Notes under the pieces: model-generated | Databases searched by the model: none | Told to the model about the DNA's origin: nothing | Seen by the model: only the letters and a program-made list of their open reading frames with translations | DNA from: Stutzerimonas chloritidismutans AW-1 | GTDB lineage: Bacteria; Pseudomonadota; Gammaproteobacteria; Pseudomonadales; Pseudomonadaceae | DNA: 64,000 bases | Direction of reading: 5' to 3' | NCBI RefSeq assembly: GCF_000495915.1 | Contig: NZ_AOFQ01000002.1 | Span: 1 to 64,000, forward strand | Translations under genes and position numbers: made by a program | Shown: positions 36,390 through 45,235 of the stretch, in pieces | How positions within the stretch are numbered: position 1 is the stretch's first letter | Layout of the letters: each line of letters begins with the position of its first letter

Positions 36390-37427
36390 TCAGGGGGCGT
36401 CGAACAGCGGCTGCAGCCCGCTGGGCACCACGCCGGTCCAGCGCTTGAAGGCGCGACGGAAGTTGGTGGTGTCGTTGAAGCCGAGGTGCCGCGCCACGGC
36501 CTCGTTGCCTAGGCCGCGGGCCTGATAGAGGTAGAGCGCAACGTGCGTGCGCACCAGATCGAGCTGTTCCTGGAAGTGCGTGCCGTGCTTGGCCAGCTTG
36601 CGCTTGAGCGTCGCCGGACTCATGGCGAACGCCAGCGCGACGCGCTCCAGGTTCAGTGGCTCGCGGATGTTGTCATGCAGGTATTGGTAGAACGCATCGA
36701 GAAACGCACAGGGGCCTTCCAGCGCCTCGATCTGCTGCTGGCTGGCCTGCTGCGCGACCTGGCCTACCGTGGCCGAAGCATCGGGCCAGGGCTGATGCAG
36801 GTACTCGCGAGGCAGGCTGAGCAGGGTCAGGTGGCGGTCGAACTGCAGCGCGTCACCCAGGTGCACCCAGTACTGCTCGACATGGCGCGGTTGCGGGTAG
36901 GCGAACTGGAAACGCCACGGCAGGCGCAGGCCGCTGCCGCGCTTGCACAACGCGACGATGGCGGTCAGGTGCGCTTCGATGAGAAACCGTTGGTGGCGGC
37001 CTGCGCTGCCGTTGTCCAGCCAATAGATGTGCAGCTGCTGCTCGTCCAGCAGCAGCCTTGGCGCCAGCAGCGGGCAGAGCAGGGCGCGGAACTGGCTAAG
37101 ACGCTCCAGCGCCTGTTCGAGGTTGCCGGCATTGGCCAGTGCCAGGCTGACATCGCCGTAGTGCCCGGGCAACAGGCGCTGGCCAAACAGAAAGCTGCTG
37201 TCCGCAGCACCCAACAAGCGCTCGGTATTGCCGATGAGCGTCAGCAGCTGCTCCGGGCTGACGCGGGCGCGGCCGCTGGCGACGTCCTCGTAGAACAGCC
37301 CGCTGCCGCGCAGCAGCGCATGGCTGTCGATACCGCGCGAGAGCGCCAGGTCGAGCAACACCGCCGGCTGGTGGTGCGCGGCGATGAAGCGGGTGTCCCA
37401 TTCGTACCAGCGTAACGGGCTTTCCAT
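36390..37427 (-). CDS. AraC-family regulator with Arabinose_bd-type (OruR-like) N-terminus
   Basis: A 345-residue regulator. The long N-terminal domain (residues ~20-210) is of the OruR/ArgR-like type found in many Pseudomonas AraC proteins, and the C-terminal domain has LNLERVALAFAMSPATLKRK and GNEAVARHLGFNDTTNFRRA then FKRWTGVVPS. The start at ATG 37427 lies 7 nt downstream of the GGDEF gene's stop, so both are likely in one transcript. This coupling suggests it regulates a c-di-GMP-linked or metabolic function; target unknown. Confidence 0.9.
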   Translation of the reverse strand: MESPLRWYEWDTRFIAAHHQPAVLLDLALSRGIDSHALLRGSGLFYEDVASGRARVSPEQLLTLIGNTERLLGAADSSFLFGQRLLPGHYGDVSLALANAGNLEQALERLSQFRALLCPLLAPRLLLDEQQLHIYWLDNGSAGRHQRFLIEAHLTAIVALCKRGSGLRLPWRFQFAYPQPRHVEQYWVHLGDALQFDRHLTLLSLPREYLHQPWPDASATVGQVAQQASQQQIEALEGPCAFLDAFYQYLHDNIREPLNLERVALAFAMSPATLKRKLAKHGTHFQEQLDLVRTHVALYLYQARGLGNEAVARHLGFNDTTNFRRAFKRWTGVVPSGLQPLFDAP

Positions 37428-37434
37428 GGTCGCC

Positions 37435-38349
37435 TCAGGCGCAGCGTGGCAGGGACTGCTTGGCCTTGGCCAAACCGAGGTTGAGGCGTTTGAGCAACTG
37501 CTCGGCATCGTCGTCGAAGGCCATTACCACTGCGGTACTGGCGCGCAGATGCAGGCGTTCGCCGTGCTGGCGCGTCTTGTGCGCGAGGCTGGCGACGGCG
37601 GTCTGCAACTCCTCGGCGAGCTGCCGCGCCTGTTGCTCGGCGGTATCGGGCAGCAGCACGACGAAGCGATCCCCGGCGAGGCGGCAGAGCAGGTCCTGAT
37701 GGCGCAGGTTGAGCACCAGCAACTGCGCCACGGCCTGCAACACGAGGTCGCCTTCTTCCTGGCCGTAGCGCTGGTTGACCCGACTGAACTCGTCGAGATC
37801 CACCGCCAGCAGCGACAGCGGCCTTTGCTCGTCGGCGGCCTGGCGCAGGGCCGAGTCCAGTTGCCGACGCAGGTACTCGGCCGTGCCGAGCGGGGTCAGG
37901 TTGTCGAACAGGCGATGCTCGCGGAAAAGCCGTTCGCGCTTGTGCATCTGCGCGTTGATGGCGTGCTGTTCCTGGTTCAGGTGGTAGATGCCGAACGTCA
38001 GCAGGATCAGGCCGACCGGCATGGGCGCGGTTTCCAGCCAGTTGTCCCAGGCGATGTTGGCGGGGATCTGGATGAACTCATCGAGCAGGTCCATCCACCA
38101 GGAAAAGCAGATGCAGGCCAGCCCCAGCGCCAGCAACCGCGTCACCCGGCCGGCCGGGCGGCTGTGCAGCAGCATGATCAGCCAGGCGAGGGCGAGGGCA
38201 GCGCAACCGCCTTCGCCGACCACGTCCATCCAGTCGATCTCGCCCCAGGATTTGAGCTGGCCGACGGCGAGGAGCAGCTGCAGGCCGACGTTGGCGGCCA
38301 GGGCGAGGCCGAGGAGGGTTAGGGTGTGAAGTTTGAGGAGGGATTTCAT
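37435..38349 (-). CDS. Membrane GGDEF-domain protein with degenerate active site
   Basis: A 304-residue protein. The N-terminal ~125 residues contain four to five hydrophobic helices, and a GGDEF domain follows from ~135. The signature that should read GG(D/E)EF is AGDRF (in CRLAGDRFVVLLP), and the upstream metal-site motif is DLDEFSRVNQRYG in place of DxDxFKxxND. Both changes suggest weak or no diguanylate cyclase activity, or a role as a c-di-GMP/GTP receptor. ATG at 38349 begins MKSLLKLHTL. It is 7 bp upstream of the AraC gene. Confidence 0.82.
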   Translation of the reverse strand: MKSLLKLHTLTLLGLALAANVGLQLLLAVGQLKSWGEIDWMDVVGEGGCAALALAWLIMLLHSRPAGRVTRLLALGLACICFSWWMDLLDEFIQIPANIAWDNWLETAPMPVGLILLTFGIYHLNQEQHAINAQMHKRERLFREHRLFDNLTPLGTAEYLRRQLDSALRQAADEQRPLSLLAVDLDEFSRVNQRYGQEEGDLVLQAVAQLLVLNLRHQDLLCRLAGDRFVVLLPDTAEQQARQLAEELQTAVASLAHKTRQHGERLHLRASTAVVMAFDDDAEQLLKRLNLGLAKAKQSLPRCA

Positions 38350-38580
38350 CGGGTCTCCGTGGCGAGGGATCGCGCCAGTGCGTGAGGGCACGGAAACAGA
38401 TGGATGTGACGGTTGGATGAATGGGGTGGGGGTTGAATTGGCTCAGGGTTTTTTTGGTTGATTGGACAGTTTGGTGGGGGGCTCGGGAATGTGGTTTGTC
38501 CTGATGGATCGGATCAGTTCTGGACGAGGTGCTTGCTGCATCGAGTCGATGCCGATTGCCGAGTTGCCTGGCGATTTAGG

Positions 38581-39160
38581 TTTCGCCCTGCTGGCGAGTC
38601 ACTTTCTCTTGCCTGGCCAAGAGAAAGTAACCAAAGAGAAGGCCACCCCGACATCCGGGTTTTGCTTCGCAAAACTCCCCTCCCTCCGGCGCTGCTCCGG
38701 GGGCCGGGCTCGGCGCCCCCTCACGAAGGGACGTCCCTGTCCCTTCACTCCTCGCTCGGCGTCCTGCCTCGCGTCCCCCTGCGCAACGCCTACGCTCGGC
38801 CTCCTGACGGGGGAGTTAGTCCGAGATGCCTGACAGATAGAGAGGCTTGGTTTGTAGTTTTTGATCGATTGAAAACTATCAGGCGACTCCAATCGCCCCT
38901 TCAGGAGGGTGAACGGAGTCGTCGCGGAGAGGGGCGAGCGGCATGGATGCCGCGAGAGAACTAGGCGTCCCCCCGTAAAGGACCATGGATGGCCCTTGTA
39001 CGGCGACCCTCGGAGCGACGGCGGAGAGAACGAACCCCGGCGAAGCCGGGGCCGGATGCAGGGGCAAGACTTTTTGGTTCCTTTTGGCGGGGCCGGCCAT
39101 CCGGGCGATTGCCAAACGGAACTCGCGCAGCAGCGCGAAACAAAAGTATCGGAACACTCG
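38581..39160. repeat. Long gene-free intergenic stretch with repeat-like element
   Basis: The ~1.1 kb between the GGDEF gene (38349) and the receptor gene (39502) holds no convincing gene; the open frames seen have poor composition and no recognisable domains. Around 38601-38628 is a perfect 11-bp inverted repeat, ACTTTCTCTTG/CAAGAGAAAGT, followed by TAACCAAAGAGAAGGCCACC. At 39035-39051 is CCCCGGC gaa GCCGGGG. The wording of these segments resembles dispersed intergenic repeats I remember from Pseudomonas and Xanthomonas genomes, but I cannot confirm copies elsewhere. Confidence 0.4.
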
Positions 39161-39417
39161 GAAAAAGGACTGGCGCTCTTCCGTCATCTTGATGGTCGTG
39201 CATCTGGAACAGGCTCCAGCCGAGGCGTGGCAGAACCGATGATTGATTTTTCCAGAGGAGGTGAGAGCCATCAGTAGATGCTTGGGGTAGGCAGAAAATG
39301 AAGTGCTCTATCTAGCCGTCTGACTAGCCTATGCCCCCCCTGACAACAGGTCATATCAGCTCAACCCCACCCCCAAAATCCCCCAAAACCCACCTTTCCA
39401 AGCCCTCCCCGAACCTC

Positions 39418-39435
39418 CTGTCACAGAACCGCCAT
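39418..39435 (+). promoter_or_regulatory. Candidate Pho box before the phytate-uptake receptor gene
   Basis: CTGTCAC-AGAA-CCGCCAT resembles the two 7-bp repeats CTGTCAT separated by 4 nt: 6 of 7 and 5 of 7 positions match. It lies 67 bp before the start codon at 39502. The adjoining genes (phytase, PhoX) are typical PhoB targets. Confidence 0.4.
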
Positions 39436-39501
39436 ATCCCCCACCTACCGTCCGCTGCAGTTCCGGGATGGACCCGGTAAACACCGTTCGGGGGATTGTT
39501 C

Positions 39502-41985
39502 ATGAGCACATACCGCAGCGGCATCCGCCATGCAGGATTCCGCATCAGCCTGCTGGCCCTGGCCGTCAGCGCCGGTTCGGCCTGGGCCGAGGAGCCGCTG
39601 GTCATGGAGCATGTCGAAGTGATCGGCCAGGCCGTCAGCATCGACGAAGCACTGAAGGACCAGCGCAATTCCGACAGCGTCAAGAGCGTGGTTCACGCCG
39701 ACGGCATCGGCCAGCTGCCGGACGACAACGCCGCCGAGGCGCTGCAGCGCATTCCGGGCATTTCGGTCGAGCGCGACCAGGGCGAAGGGCGCTTCGTCAG
39801 CGTGCGCGGCATCGCGCCGGATCTGAACAGCGTCACCATCAACGGCACGCTGGTCCCATCGCCGGAGAGCGATCGCCGTGCCGTGGCGCTCGACGTGCTG
39901 CCATCGGAGCTGGTGCAGTCGCTGTCGGTGGTCAAGACGCTGACGCCGGACATGGATGCCAATTCCCTGGGCGGCACCATCGAGGTACAGAGCCTGTCGG
40001 CCTTCGACCATGACGGGTTGTTCTACAGCCTCAGCGGCGAGGGCAGCTATGACGACAACGTCGACAAGACGAGCCCGAAATTCTCCGGCGCCATCAGCGA
40101 CCGCTTCAGCCTGGGCGATGGCGTCGACAATTTCGGTGTCGCCGCGGCCGTCAGCTGGCAAGAGCGCGACTTCGGCTCGGACAACGTCGAGACCGGCGGC
40201 AAGTGGGACTTCGCCGACGACGGCGCGCGGCTGGAGGAACTCGAGCAGCGCGACTACGAGATCACCCGCGAGCGCACCGGCTTCGGGCTGAACTTCGACT
40301 ACAAGCCGGACGATCTCAGCAGCTACTACCTGCGCACGCTGTACAGCCGCTTCAAGGACACCGAAACGCGTAACGCCGCCGGTGTCGCCTTCGAGGATTC
40401 GCAGCTGCCGGGCGAGACCGGTGACGCCGAGGGCTGGCGCGAGCTGAAGTCCCGCGAGGACACCCAGACCGTGCAGTCCTACGTGTTCGGCGGTGAACGC
40501 ATGATGGGCCTGTGGACCCTGAGCGGACAGGCCGGTTACAGCCAGTCGCGCGAGCGCAATCCGGGCGGCATCGCCAGCGCGACCTTCGAGGGCGATTTCG
40601 CCGATGCCGGCTTTTCCAGCAGCCGCAAGCCGCGCCTGACGATCGATTCGTCCTACTACGACCCGGCGTCCTTCGAGCTGGATGAAGTGGAGTGGGAGAA
40701 AAGCGACACCCGCGACCGCGAGAAGAACATCCGCCTGGACCTGGCGCGCGAGTACGACATCCAGGGTTACGCCGCGCAGGCCAAGTTCGGCGGCAAGCTC
40801 AGCCGCCGGCACAAGGACAACGATAACGAGGTCTGGAAATACGACGATTTCGACGACCCGACCCTGGCCGACTTTCAGGGCGGCAACGTCGACTATGCGC
40901 TCGGCCGCTTCGGCCCGGGCATCAGTGCCTCGGCCATCGAGGGCGCGATTGGCGGTCTGGATGCCAGCGAGTTCTACGACGAGGAGGAGTCGCGCATCAA
41001 TGACTTCGACATGCACGAGGACATCAACGCCGCCTACCTGATGAACACCGTGGATATCGACCGCTGGCGCGTCATCGCCGGCCTGCGCTACGAGGGCACG
41101 CGCTTTCGCGCCAAGGGCACCGGCCTGCGCGATGACCAGTTCGAGTCGATCTCCAGCAGCAGTCGTTATGACCACTGGCTGCCGGGGCTGCACCTGCGCT
41201 ACCAACTGACCGACGACACCATGATCCGTGCCGCCTGGAGCAACAGCGTAGTGCGCCCGACCTTCGGCCAGCTGGCGCCCGGTTTCGTCATCGACGGCAA
41301 CGACGCCGAGTTCGGCAATCCCGATCTCAAGCCGCTGGAATCGATCAACTACGACCTCGGCATCGAGCACTACATGGGCCGCGCCGGCGTGGTGTCGGCG
41401 TACCTGTTCTACAAGGACATCGATAACTTCATCTACAACACCGATCTGGCCGGCACCGGCCAGTGGGCCGCGTTCGACGAAGCGCTCAGTTTCCAGAACG
41501 GCAGCAGCGCGAAGCTCTACGGCCTGGAGCTGGCCTACTCGCAGAAGCTCGACTGGCTGCCGGCGCCGTGGAACGGCCTATTGCTGGGCGCCAACGCCAC
41601 CTTCAGCCAGTCCGACGCGGACATCGAAGGGCAGGGCATGCAGCGCAGCATCGACCTGCCGAACCACTCCGACACGGTCGGCAACCTGATGCTCGGCTGG
41701 GAAAACGACCGACTCAACCTGCGCCTGGCTGCGAACTACAAGTCGGACTACCTCTACGAGGTGGCCGGCATCGACGACGAGGCGCACGACCTGTACGTCG
41801 ACGATCAGCTGTTCGTCGATTTCAAGGCGGGCTACTTCATCACGCCGAGCCTGCAGCTGACCTTCGAGGCGCTGAACCTGACGGACGAGTCCTACTACGT
41901 CTACAGCGGCCGCCGTGCCTACAACGCCCAGTACGAAGAGTACGGCCCGACCTACAAGCTCGGCCTGACCCTCACCCACTTCTGA
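39502..41985 (+). CDS. TonB-dependent outer-membrane receptor (probable phytate/inositol-phosphate transporter)
   Basis: An 827-residue TonB-dependent receptor of the Xanthomonas/Caulobacter type (TIGR01782-like). It has a signal peptide ending near AGSAWAEE. The plug domain has RIPGISVERDQGEGRFVSVR, then RGIAPDLNSVTINGT and LGGTIEVQSLSAF. A long beta-barrel ends in Phe (LGLTLTHF), as expected for BAM-dependent folding. ATG at 39502 follows GGGGGA. It is the first gene of the phytase module, and such receptors next to beta-propeller phytases are known; uptake of phytate or its breakdown products is inferred. Confidence 0.88.
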   Translation: MSTYRSGIRHAGFRISLLALAVSAGSAWAEEPLVMEHVEVIGQAVSIDEALKDQRNSDSVKSVVHADGIGQLPDDNAAEALQRIPGISVERDQGEGRFVSVRGIAPDLNSVTINGTLVPSPESDRRAVALDVLPSELVQSLSVVKTLTPDMDANSLGGTIEVQSLSAFDHDGLFYSLSGEGSYDDNVDKTSPKFSGAISDRFSLGDGVDNFGVAAAVSWQERDFGSDNVETGGKWDFADDGARLEELEQRDYEITRERTGFGLNFDYKPDDLSSYYLRTLYSRFKDTETRNAAGVAFEDSQLPGETGDAEGWRELKSREDTQTVQSYVFGGERMMGLWTLSGQAGYSQSRERNPGGIASATFEGDFADAGFSSSRKPRLTIDSSYYDPASFELDEVEWEKSDTRDREKNIRLDLAREYDIQGYAAQAKFGGKLSRRHKDNDNEVWKYDDFDDPTLADFQGGNVDYALGRFGPGISASAIEGAIGGLDASEFYDEEESRINDFDMHEDINAAYLMNTVDIDRWRVIAGLRYEGTRFRAKGTGLRDDQFESISSSSRYDHWLPGLHLRYQLTDDTMIRAAWSNSVVRPTFGQLAPGFVIDGNDAEFGNPDLKPLESINYDLGIEHYMGRAGVVSAYLFYKDIDNFIYNTDLAGTGQWAAFDEALSFQNGSSAKLYGLELAYSQKLDWLPAPWNGLLLGANATFSQSDADIEGQGMQRSIDLPNHSDTVGNLMLGWENDRLNLRLAANYKSDYLYEVAGIDDEAHDLYVDDQLFVDFKAGYFITPSLQLTFEALNLTDESYYVYSGRRAYNAQYEEYGPTYKLGLTLTHF

Positions 41986-42060
41986 CCCCATGCCGCTCCG
42001 GTGCCCGCCGTTCCCCTTTTCGGTCGGGCGCCGGCAGGCGGCAGCCTGAATGGATACACC

Positions 42061-43977
42061 ATGAACGCATTACCCAAAACCATGCTGCTCGGCCTGTGCA
42101 TCGCATTGGCGGCCTGCCAGTCCACGCAACCAGATACACCGGCGAAGTCGGCCCAGCTGAACATCAGCGAACCGCTGCTGGCCGGCCTCGAGTACGCCCA
42201 GCTGCTAAACGGCGACACCCCCTGGACCGGTGCCGACCGTGTGCAGGTCGATGACCAGGGCCTGCAGCTGCTGGACGCCGCCGGTAACAGCCTGGCGCGC
42301 CACGCCGGGCGCTTCGAAGGACTGGACCATCGCGTCGACCGCCAGGGTTTGCTGCTGGCCACCGTCGAGCGCAAACGTCAGCAGGCGATGCTGCTCGGCC
42401 TGAATGCCGCGCGTGCCTGGAGCCAGCCGCTGTACCTGCCGCGCACCGCATTCGCCATCGAGGGGCTGTGCCTGTACCGCGACAGCGCGCACAACGACTT
42501 CGTGTTTCTGCTCGGTGAGGAGGGCGTCGGCGAGCAATGGCTGGTCGGCAGTCAGGGCCGCCTGCTCGATGAGGCGCGGCGGGTGCGCGGGCTCAGCCTG
42601 CCGCCGCAAAGCGCCTTCTGCCAGACGGACGATGCCAGTGGGCAGCTCTATGTCAACGAGGAGTCCGTCGGCTTCTGGCGTTACTCGGCCGACGCCGAGG
42701 CGCCGTTGCAGCGTGAGCCGGTCGATCTGCGCCAGCCGTTCGGCAGCCTGGCCCATGCCGCAGCGGGCATGACCCTGGTGCCGGGCGGACTGCTGGCGCT
42801 CGATCCCGAAGCCTCGGTGCTGCATCTATACCGGCAGAACGAAGCCGGCTGGCAAGCCGATGAGGTCATCGCACTGGACGGTTTCGACGAACCGGAACGC
42901 ATCAGCGCGCGCCGCAGTGCCGAGGGCGTCGAGCTGCTGCTGGCGGATGAACGCGGCCTGCAGTCGGCCCGTCTGGGCTGGCAACCGACCGCGCTATCGC
43001 AAGCCGAGCCGATCGTCAGCCTGCCGGCCGCGGTGGAGACCGGCCCGGTGCCGAGCCTGGGTGATGCAGCCGATGATCCGGCGATCTGGGTCCATCCGCG
43101 CGATCCGGCGCAGAGTCGTGTGCTAGGCACCGACAAGAAGGGCGGCCTGGTGGTGTACGACCTGGACGGCCGTCAGGTGCAGGACCTGCGCGCCGGCCGG
43201 CTGAACAACGTCGATGTGCGCAGCGGCTTCCGCCTTGGCAGCAAGCGCGTGGACCTGGCCGTGGCCAGCAATCGCGATCACAACAGCCTGCACCTGTTCG
43301 CCATCGACCGGGCGAGCGGGGTGCTCCGCGATGTCGGCGAGGTCGCCACGCCGCTGAGCGAAATCTATGGCCTGTGCATGTTCCAGGATCGCCAGGGCAC
43401 TACCTACGCCATCGCCAACGGCAAGGACGGCACCTTCCTGCAGTACCGCCTCGATGGCAGCTCCGGCCAGCCGCGTGGCGAGCTGGTGCGGCGCTTCAAG
43501 CTGGACAGTCAGCCCGAGGGCTGCGTGGCCGACGACCGCAGCGAGCGGCTGTTCGTCGGCGAGGAAGACGTCGCGGTGTGGGTGGTCGATGCCCGCGCCG
43601 ATGTGCCAGCGGTGCCGGAGCAGGTCATCGGTGTCGGCGGGCCGGTCTACGACGACATCGAAGGTCTGGCCATCTACCACGGCGAGCGTGGCGACTACCT
43701 GGTGATTTCCAGTCAGGGCAACGACAGCTACGTGGTGCTCGATGCCCAGGCTCCCTACGCGGTGCGCGGCGCCTTCCGCATCGGCCTGAACGCCGAGCGC
43801 GGCATCGACGGAGCGTCCGAGACCGATGGGCTGGAAGTCACCTCGGCCAACCTCGGCGGCATCTGGAATCGCGGAATGCTGGTGGTGCAGGACGGCCGCA
43901 AGCGCATGCCCGAGGGGACGCAGAACTACAAGTACCTGCCCTGGTCGGCGATCGCCGATGCGCTGGGGCTGGATTGA
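42061..43977 (+). CDS. Two-domain beta-propeller phytase, lipoprotein
   Basis: A 638-residue secreted phytase. The N-terminus MNALPKTMLLGLCIALAAC has a lipobox (LAAC), so the protein is probably lipid-anchored. The C-terminal half (from ~residue 330) contains the BPP signature DDPAIWVHPRDPAQSRVLGT then DKKGGLVVYDL, NNVDVRSGF, YGLCMFQD, QPEGCVADD and DDIEGLAIYHG, with the Ca-binding acidic residues. The N-terminal half shows a weaker related propeller pattern, as in known tandem phytases whose first domain is incomplete. It hydrolyses phytate outside the cytoplasm. It follows the receptor by 75 bp and is followed by exbB. Confidence 0.88.
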   Translation: MNALPKTMLLGLCIALAACQSTQPDTPAKSAQLNISEPLLAGLEYAQLLNGDTPWTGADRVQVDDQGLQLLDAAGNSLARHAGRFEGLDHRVDRQGLLLATVERKRQQAMLLGLNAARAWSQPLYLPRTAFAIEGLCLYRDSAHNDFVFLLGEEGVGEQWLVGSQGRLLDEARRVRGLSLPPQSAFCQTDDASGQLYVNEESVGFWRYSADAEAPLQREPVDLRQPFGSLAHAAAGMTLVPGGLLALDPEASVLHLYRQNEAGWQADEVIALDGFDEPERISARRSAEGVELLLADERGLQSARLGWQPTALSQAEPIVSLPAAVETGPVPSLGDAADDPAIWVHPRDPAQSRVLGTDKKGGLVVYDLDGRQVQDLRAGRLNNVDVRSGFRLGSKRVDLAVASNRDHNSLHLFAIDRASGVLRDVGEVATPLSEIYGLCMFQDRQGTTYAIANGKDGTFLQYRLDGSSGQPRGELVRRFKLDSQPEGCVADDRSERLFVGEEDVAVWVVDARADVPAVPEQVIGVGGPVYDDIEGLAIYHGERGDYLVISSQGNDSYVVLDAQAPYAVRGAFRIGLNAERGIDGASETDGLEVTSANLGGIWNRGMLVVQDGRKRMPEGTQNYKYLPWSAIADALGLD

Positions 43978-44015
43978 CGTCATCGCCCGCTAACCGACCC
44001 GCAATCCAATAGCAG

Positions 44016-44033
44016 CTGCCCCAGTCGGGGCAG
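44016..44033 (+). other. Hairpin abutting the exbB ribosome-binding site
   Basis: CTGCCCC, loop AGTC, GGGGCAG forms a 7-bp stem directly followed by GAGGAAA, the exbB ribosome-binding site, with the ATG at 44047. It could mark a processing site or affect translation. Confidence 0.4.
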
Positions 44034-44046
44034 GAGGAAACGATTC

Positions 44047-44760
44047 ATGCAAACGACTCTCGAGCATATGTCCATCTGGGGCCTGATCAGCGAAGCCAGC
44101 CTGGTGGTCCAGGCGGTGATGATGATTCTGGTCCTGGCCTCGGTTTCGAGCTGGTACCTGATCATCCGTCGCAGTGTGGCGTTGCGCAGCGCCGAACGCC
44201 TGCAGCGCGGCTTCCTGCAGCGCTTCCGGCAGGGCGGCGATCTTGCCCAGCTCTATCGCGAAGGCCAGGCGCAGCCGTTGCCGGACGAGGCCGCGCTGCA
44301 GCGCATCTTCCTCGCCGGTTACGGCGAGTTCGCCCAGCTGCAGCGCCAGCCGGGGATCGCGCCGGATGCAGTGGCGCAAGGTGTCGAGCGCAGCCTCTAC
44401 GTGGCCGTCGCCGAGCAGGAGGAGCGTCTGGAAAAGGGCCTGCAGTTTCTCGCGACCGTGGGTTCGGTGAGTCCCTACATCGGCCTGTTCGGCACCGTGT
44501 GGGGAATCATGAACTCCTTCCTCGGCCTGTCGCAGGTGCAGCAGGCGACGCTCTCGACCGTCGCGCCGGGCATCGCCGAAGCGCTGATCGCCACGGCCAT
44601 CGGCCTGTTCGCGGCGATTCCCGCGGTGATGGCCTACAACCGCTTCGCTGCCCGTGGGCAGACGCTGGTCGGTCGTTACTACGCCTTCGGCAACGAGTTA
44701 CAGGCGCGCCTGCATCGGCGCCTGCACGCCGCTTCACCCAACGTCGCCGCAGCCGCCTGA
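44047..44760 (+). CDS. exbB: ExbB/TolQ-family proton-channel subunit
   Basis: A 237-residue inner-membrane protein with three helices. It begins MQTTLEHMSIWGLISEASLV, with MSIWGLISEASLVVQ being strikingly TolQ-like, and has the conserved GLFGTVWGIMNSF and APGIAEALIATAIGLFAAIP pore regions. It works with ExbD/TolR to turn the proton gradient into force on a TonB or TolA partner. GAGGAAA precedes the ATG. It is followed by exbD after 13 bp. By position it serves the receptor in this cluster rather than the housekeeping Tol-Pal system; either name is defensible. Confidence 0.88.
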   Translation: MQTTLEHMSIWGLISEASLVVQAVMMILVLASVSSWYLIIRRSVALRSAERLQRGFLQRFRQGGDLAQLYREGQAQPLPDEAALQRIFLAGYGEFAQLQRQPGIAPDAVAQGVERSLYVAVAEQEERLEKGLQFLATVGSVSPYIGLFGTVWGIMNSFLGLSQVQQATLSTVAPGIAEALIATAIGLFAAIPAVMAYNRFAARGQTLVGRYYAFGNELQARLHRRLHAASPNVAAAA

Positions 44761-44773
44761 GGAGGACGCCTTC

Positions 44774-45235
44774 ATGCTGGTCAAACCACAGCACAAACAC
44801 GGGCCCAAGGCGGAAATGAACGTGGTGCCCTACATCGACGTGATGCTGGTGCTGCTGGTGATCTTCATGGTCACCGCGCCGATGCTGGTGCAGGGCGTCA
44901 AGATCGAGCTGCCCAAGGTCGCAGCCGAAGCGCTGCCGGTGGAGAACGAGCGGCAGATCCTCACGCTCTCGGTAAAGGCCGATGGCGGCTTCTACTGGAA
45001 CCTGGGCAGCGAGCTGGACATCGACAACCAGACCGACAGCGCCGTCGACCTTGCCGAGCTGCAGGCCAAGGTCGGCGCGATCATCGCCGAGCGCGGCGAC
45101 ACCCAGGTTTATGTCCGTGCCGACGAGGCGGCGGACTACGGTCGCGTGGTTGCCGGTATCGCCGAGCTGCAGCGCGGCGGGGTGGTCAACCTGGGGCTGA
45201 TCACCGAGGCGCCGGCCGGAGCCGGGCAGCCGTGA
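44774..45235 (+). CDS. exbD: ExbD/TolR-family proton-channel subunit
   Basis: A 153-residue protein with a short cytoplasmic N-terminus, one membrane helix containing the functional Asp (VVPYIDVMLVLLVIFMVTAP), and a periplasmic domain ending GLITEAPAGAGQP. The helix sequence is as close to TolR as to ExbD. GGAGGA lies 7 nt before the ATG at 44774. Its stop codon overlaps the start of the TonB-like gene (ATG at 45235), so the three energy-transducing proteins are made together. Confidence 0.9.
   Translation: MLVKPQHKHGPKAEMNVVPYIDVMLVLLVIFMVTAPMLVQGVKIELPKVAAEALPVENERQILTLSVKADGGFYWNLGSELDIDNQTDSAVDLAELQAKVGAIIAERGDTQVYVRADEAADYGRVVAGIAELQRGGVVNLGLITEAPAGAGQP

Noticed and set aside
38458-38964. 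Open frames in the gene-free stretch before the phytate module
   Set aside because: Several frames overlap in both directions with Arg/Pro-rich translations, no ribosome-binding site and repeat-like DNA.
39445-41370. A 641-codon open frame antisense to the TonB-dependent receptor
   Set aside because: Composition is Val/Ala/Gly-rich and without domains; the forward frame has a signal peptide, plug motifs and the terminal Phe.
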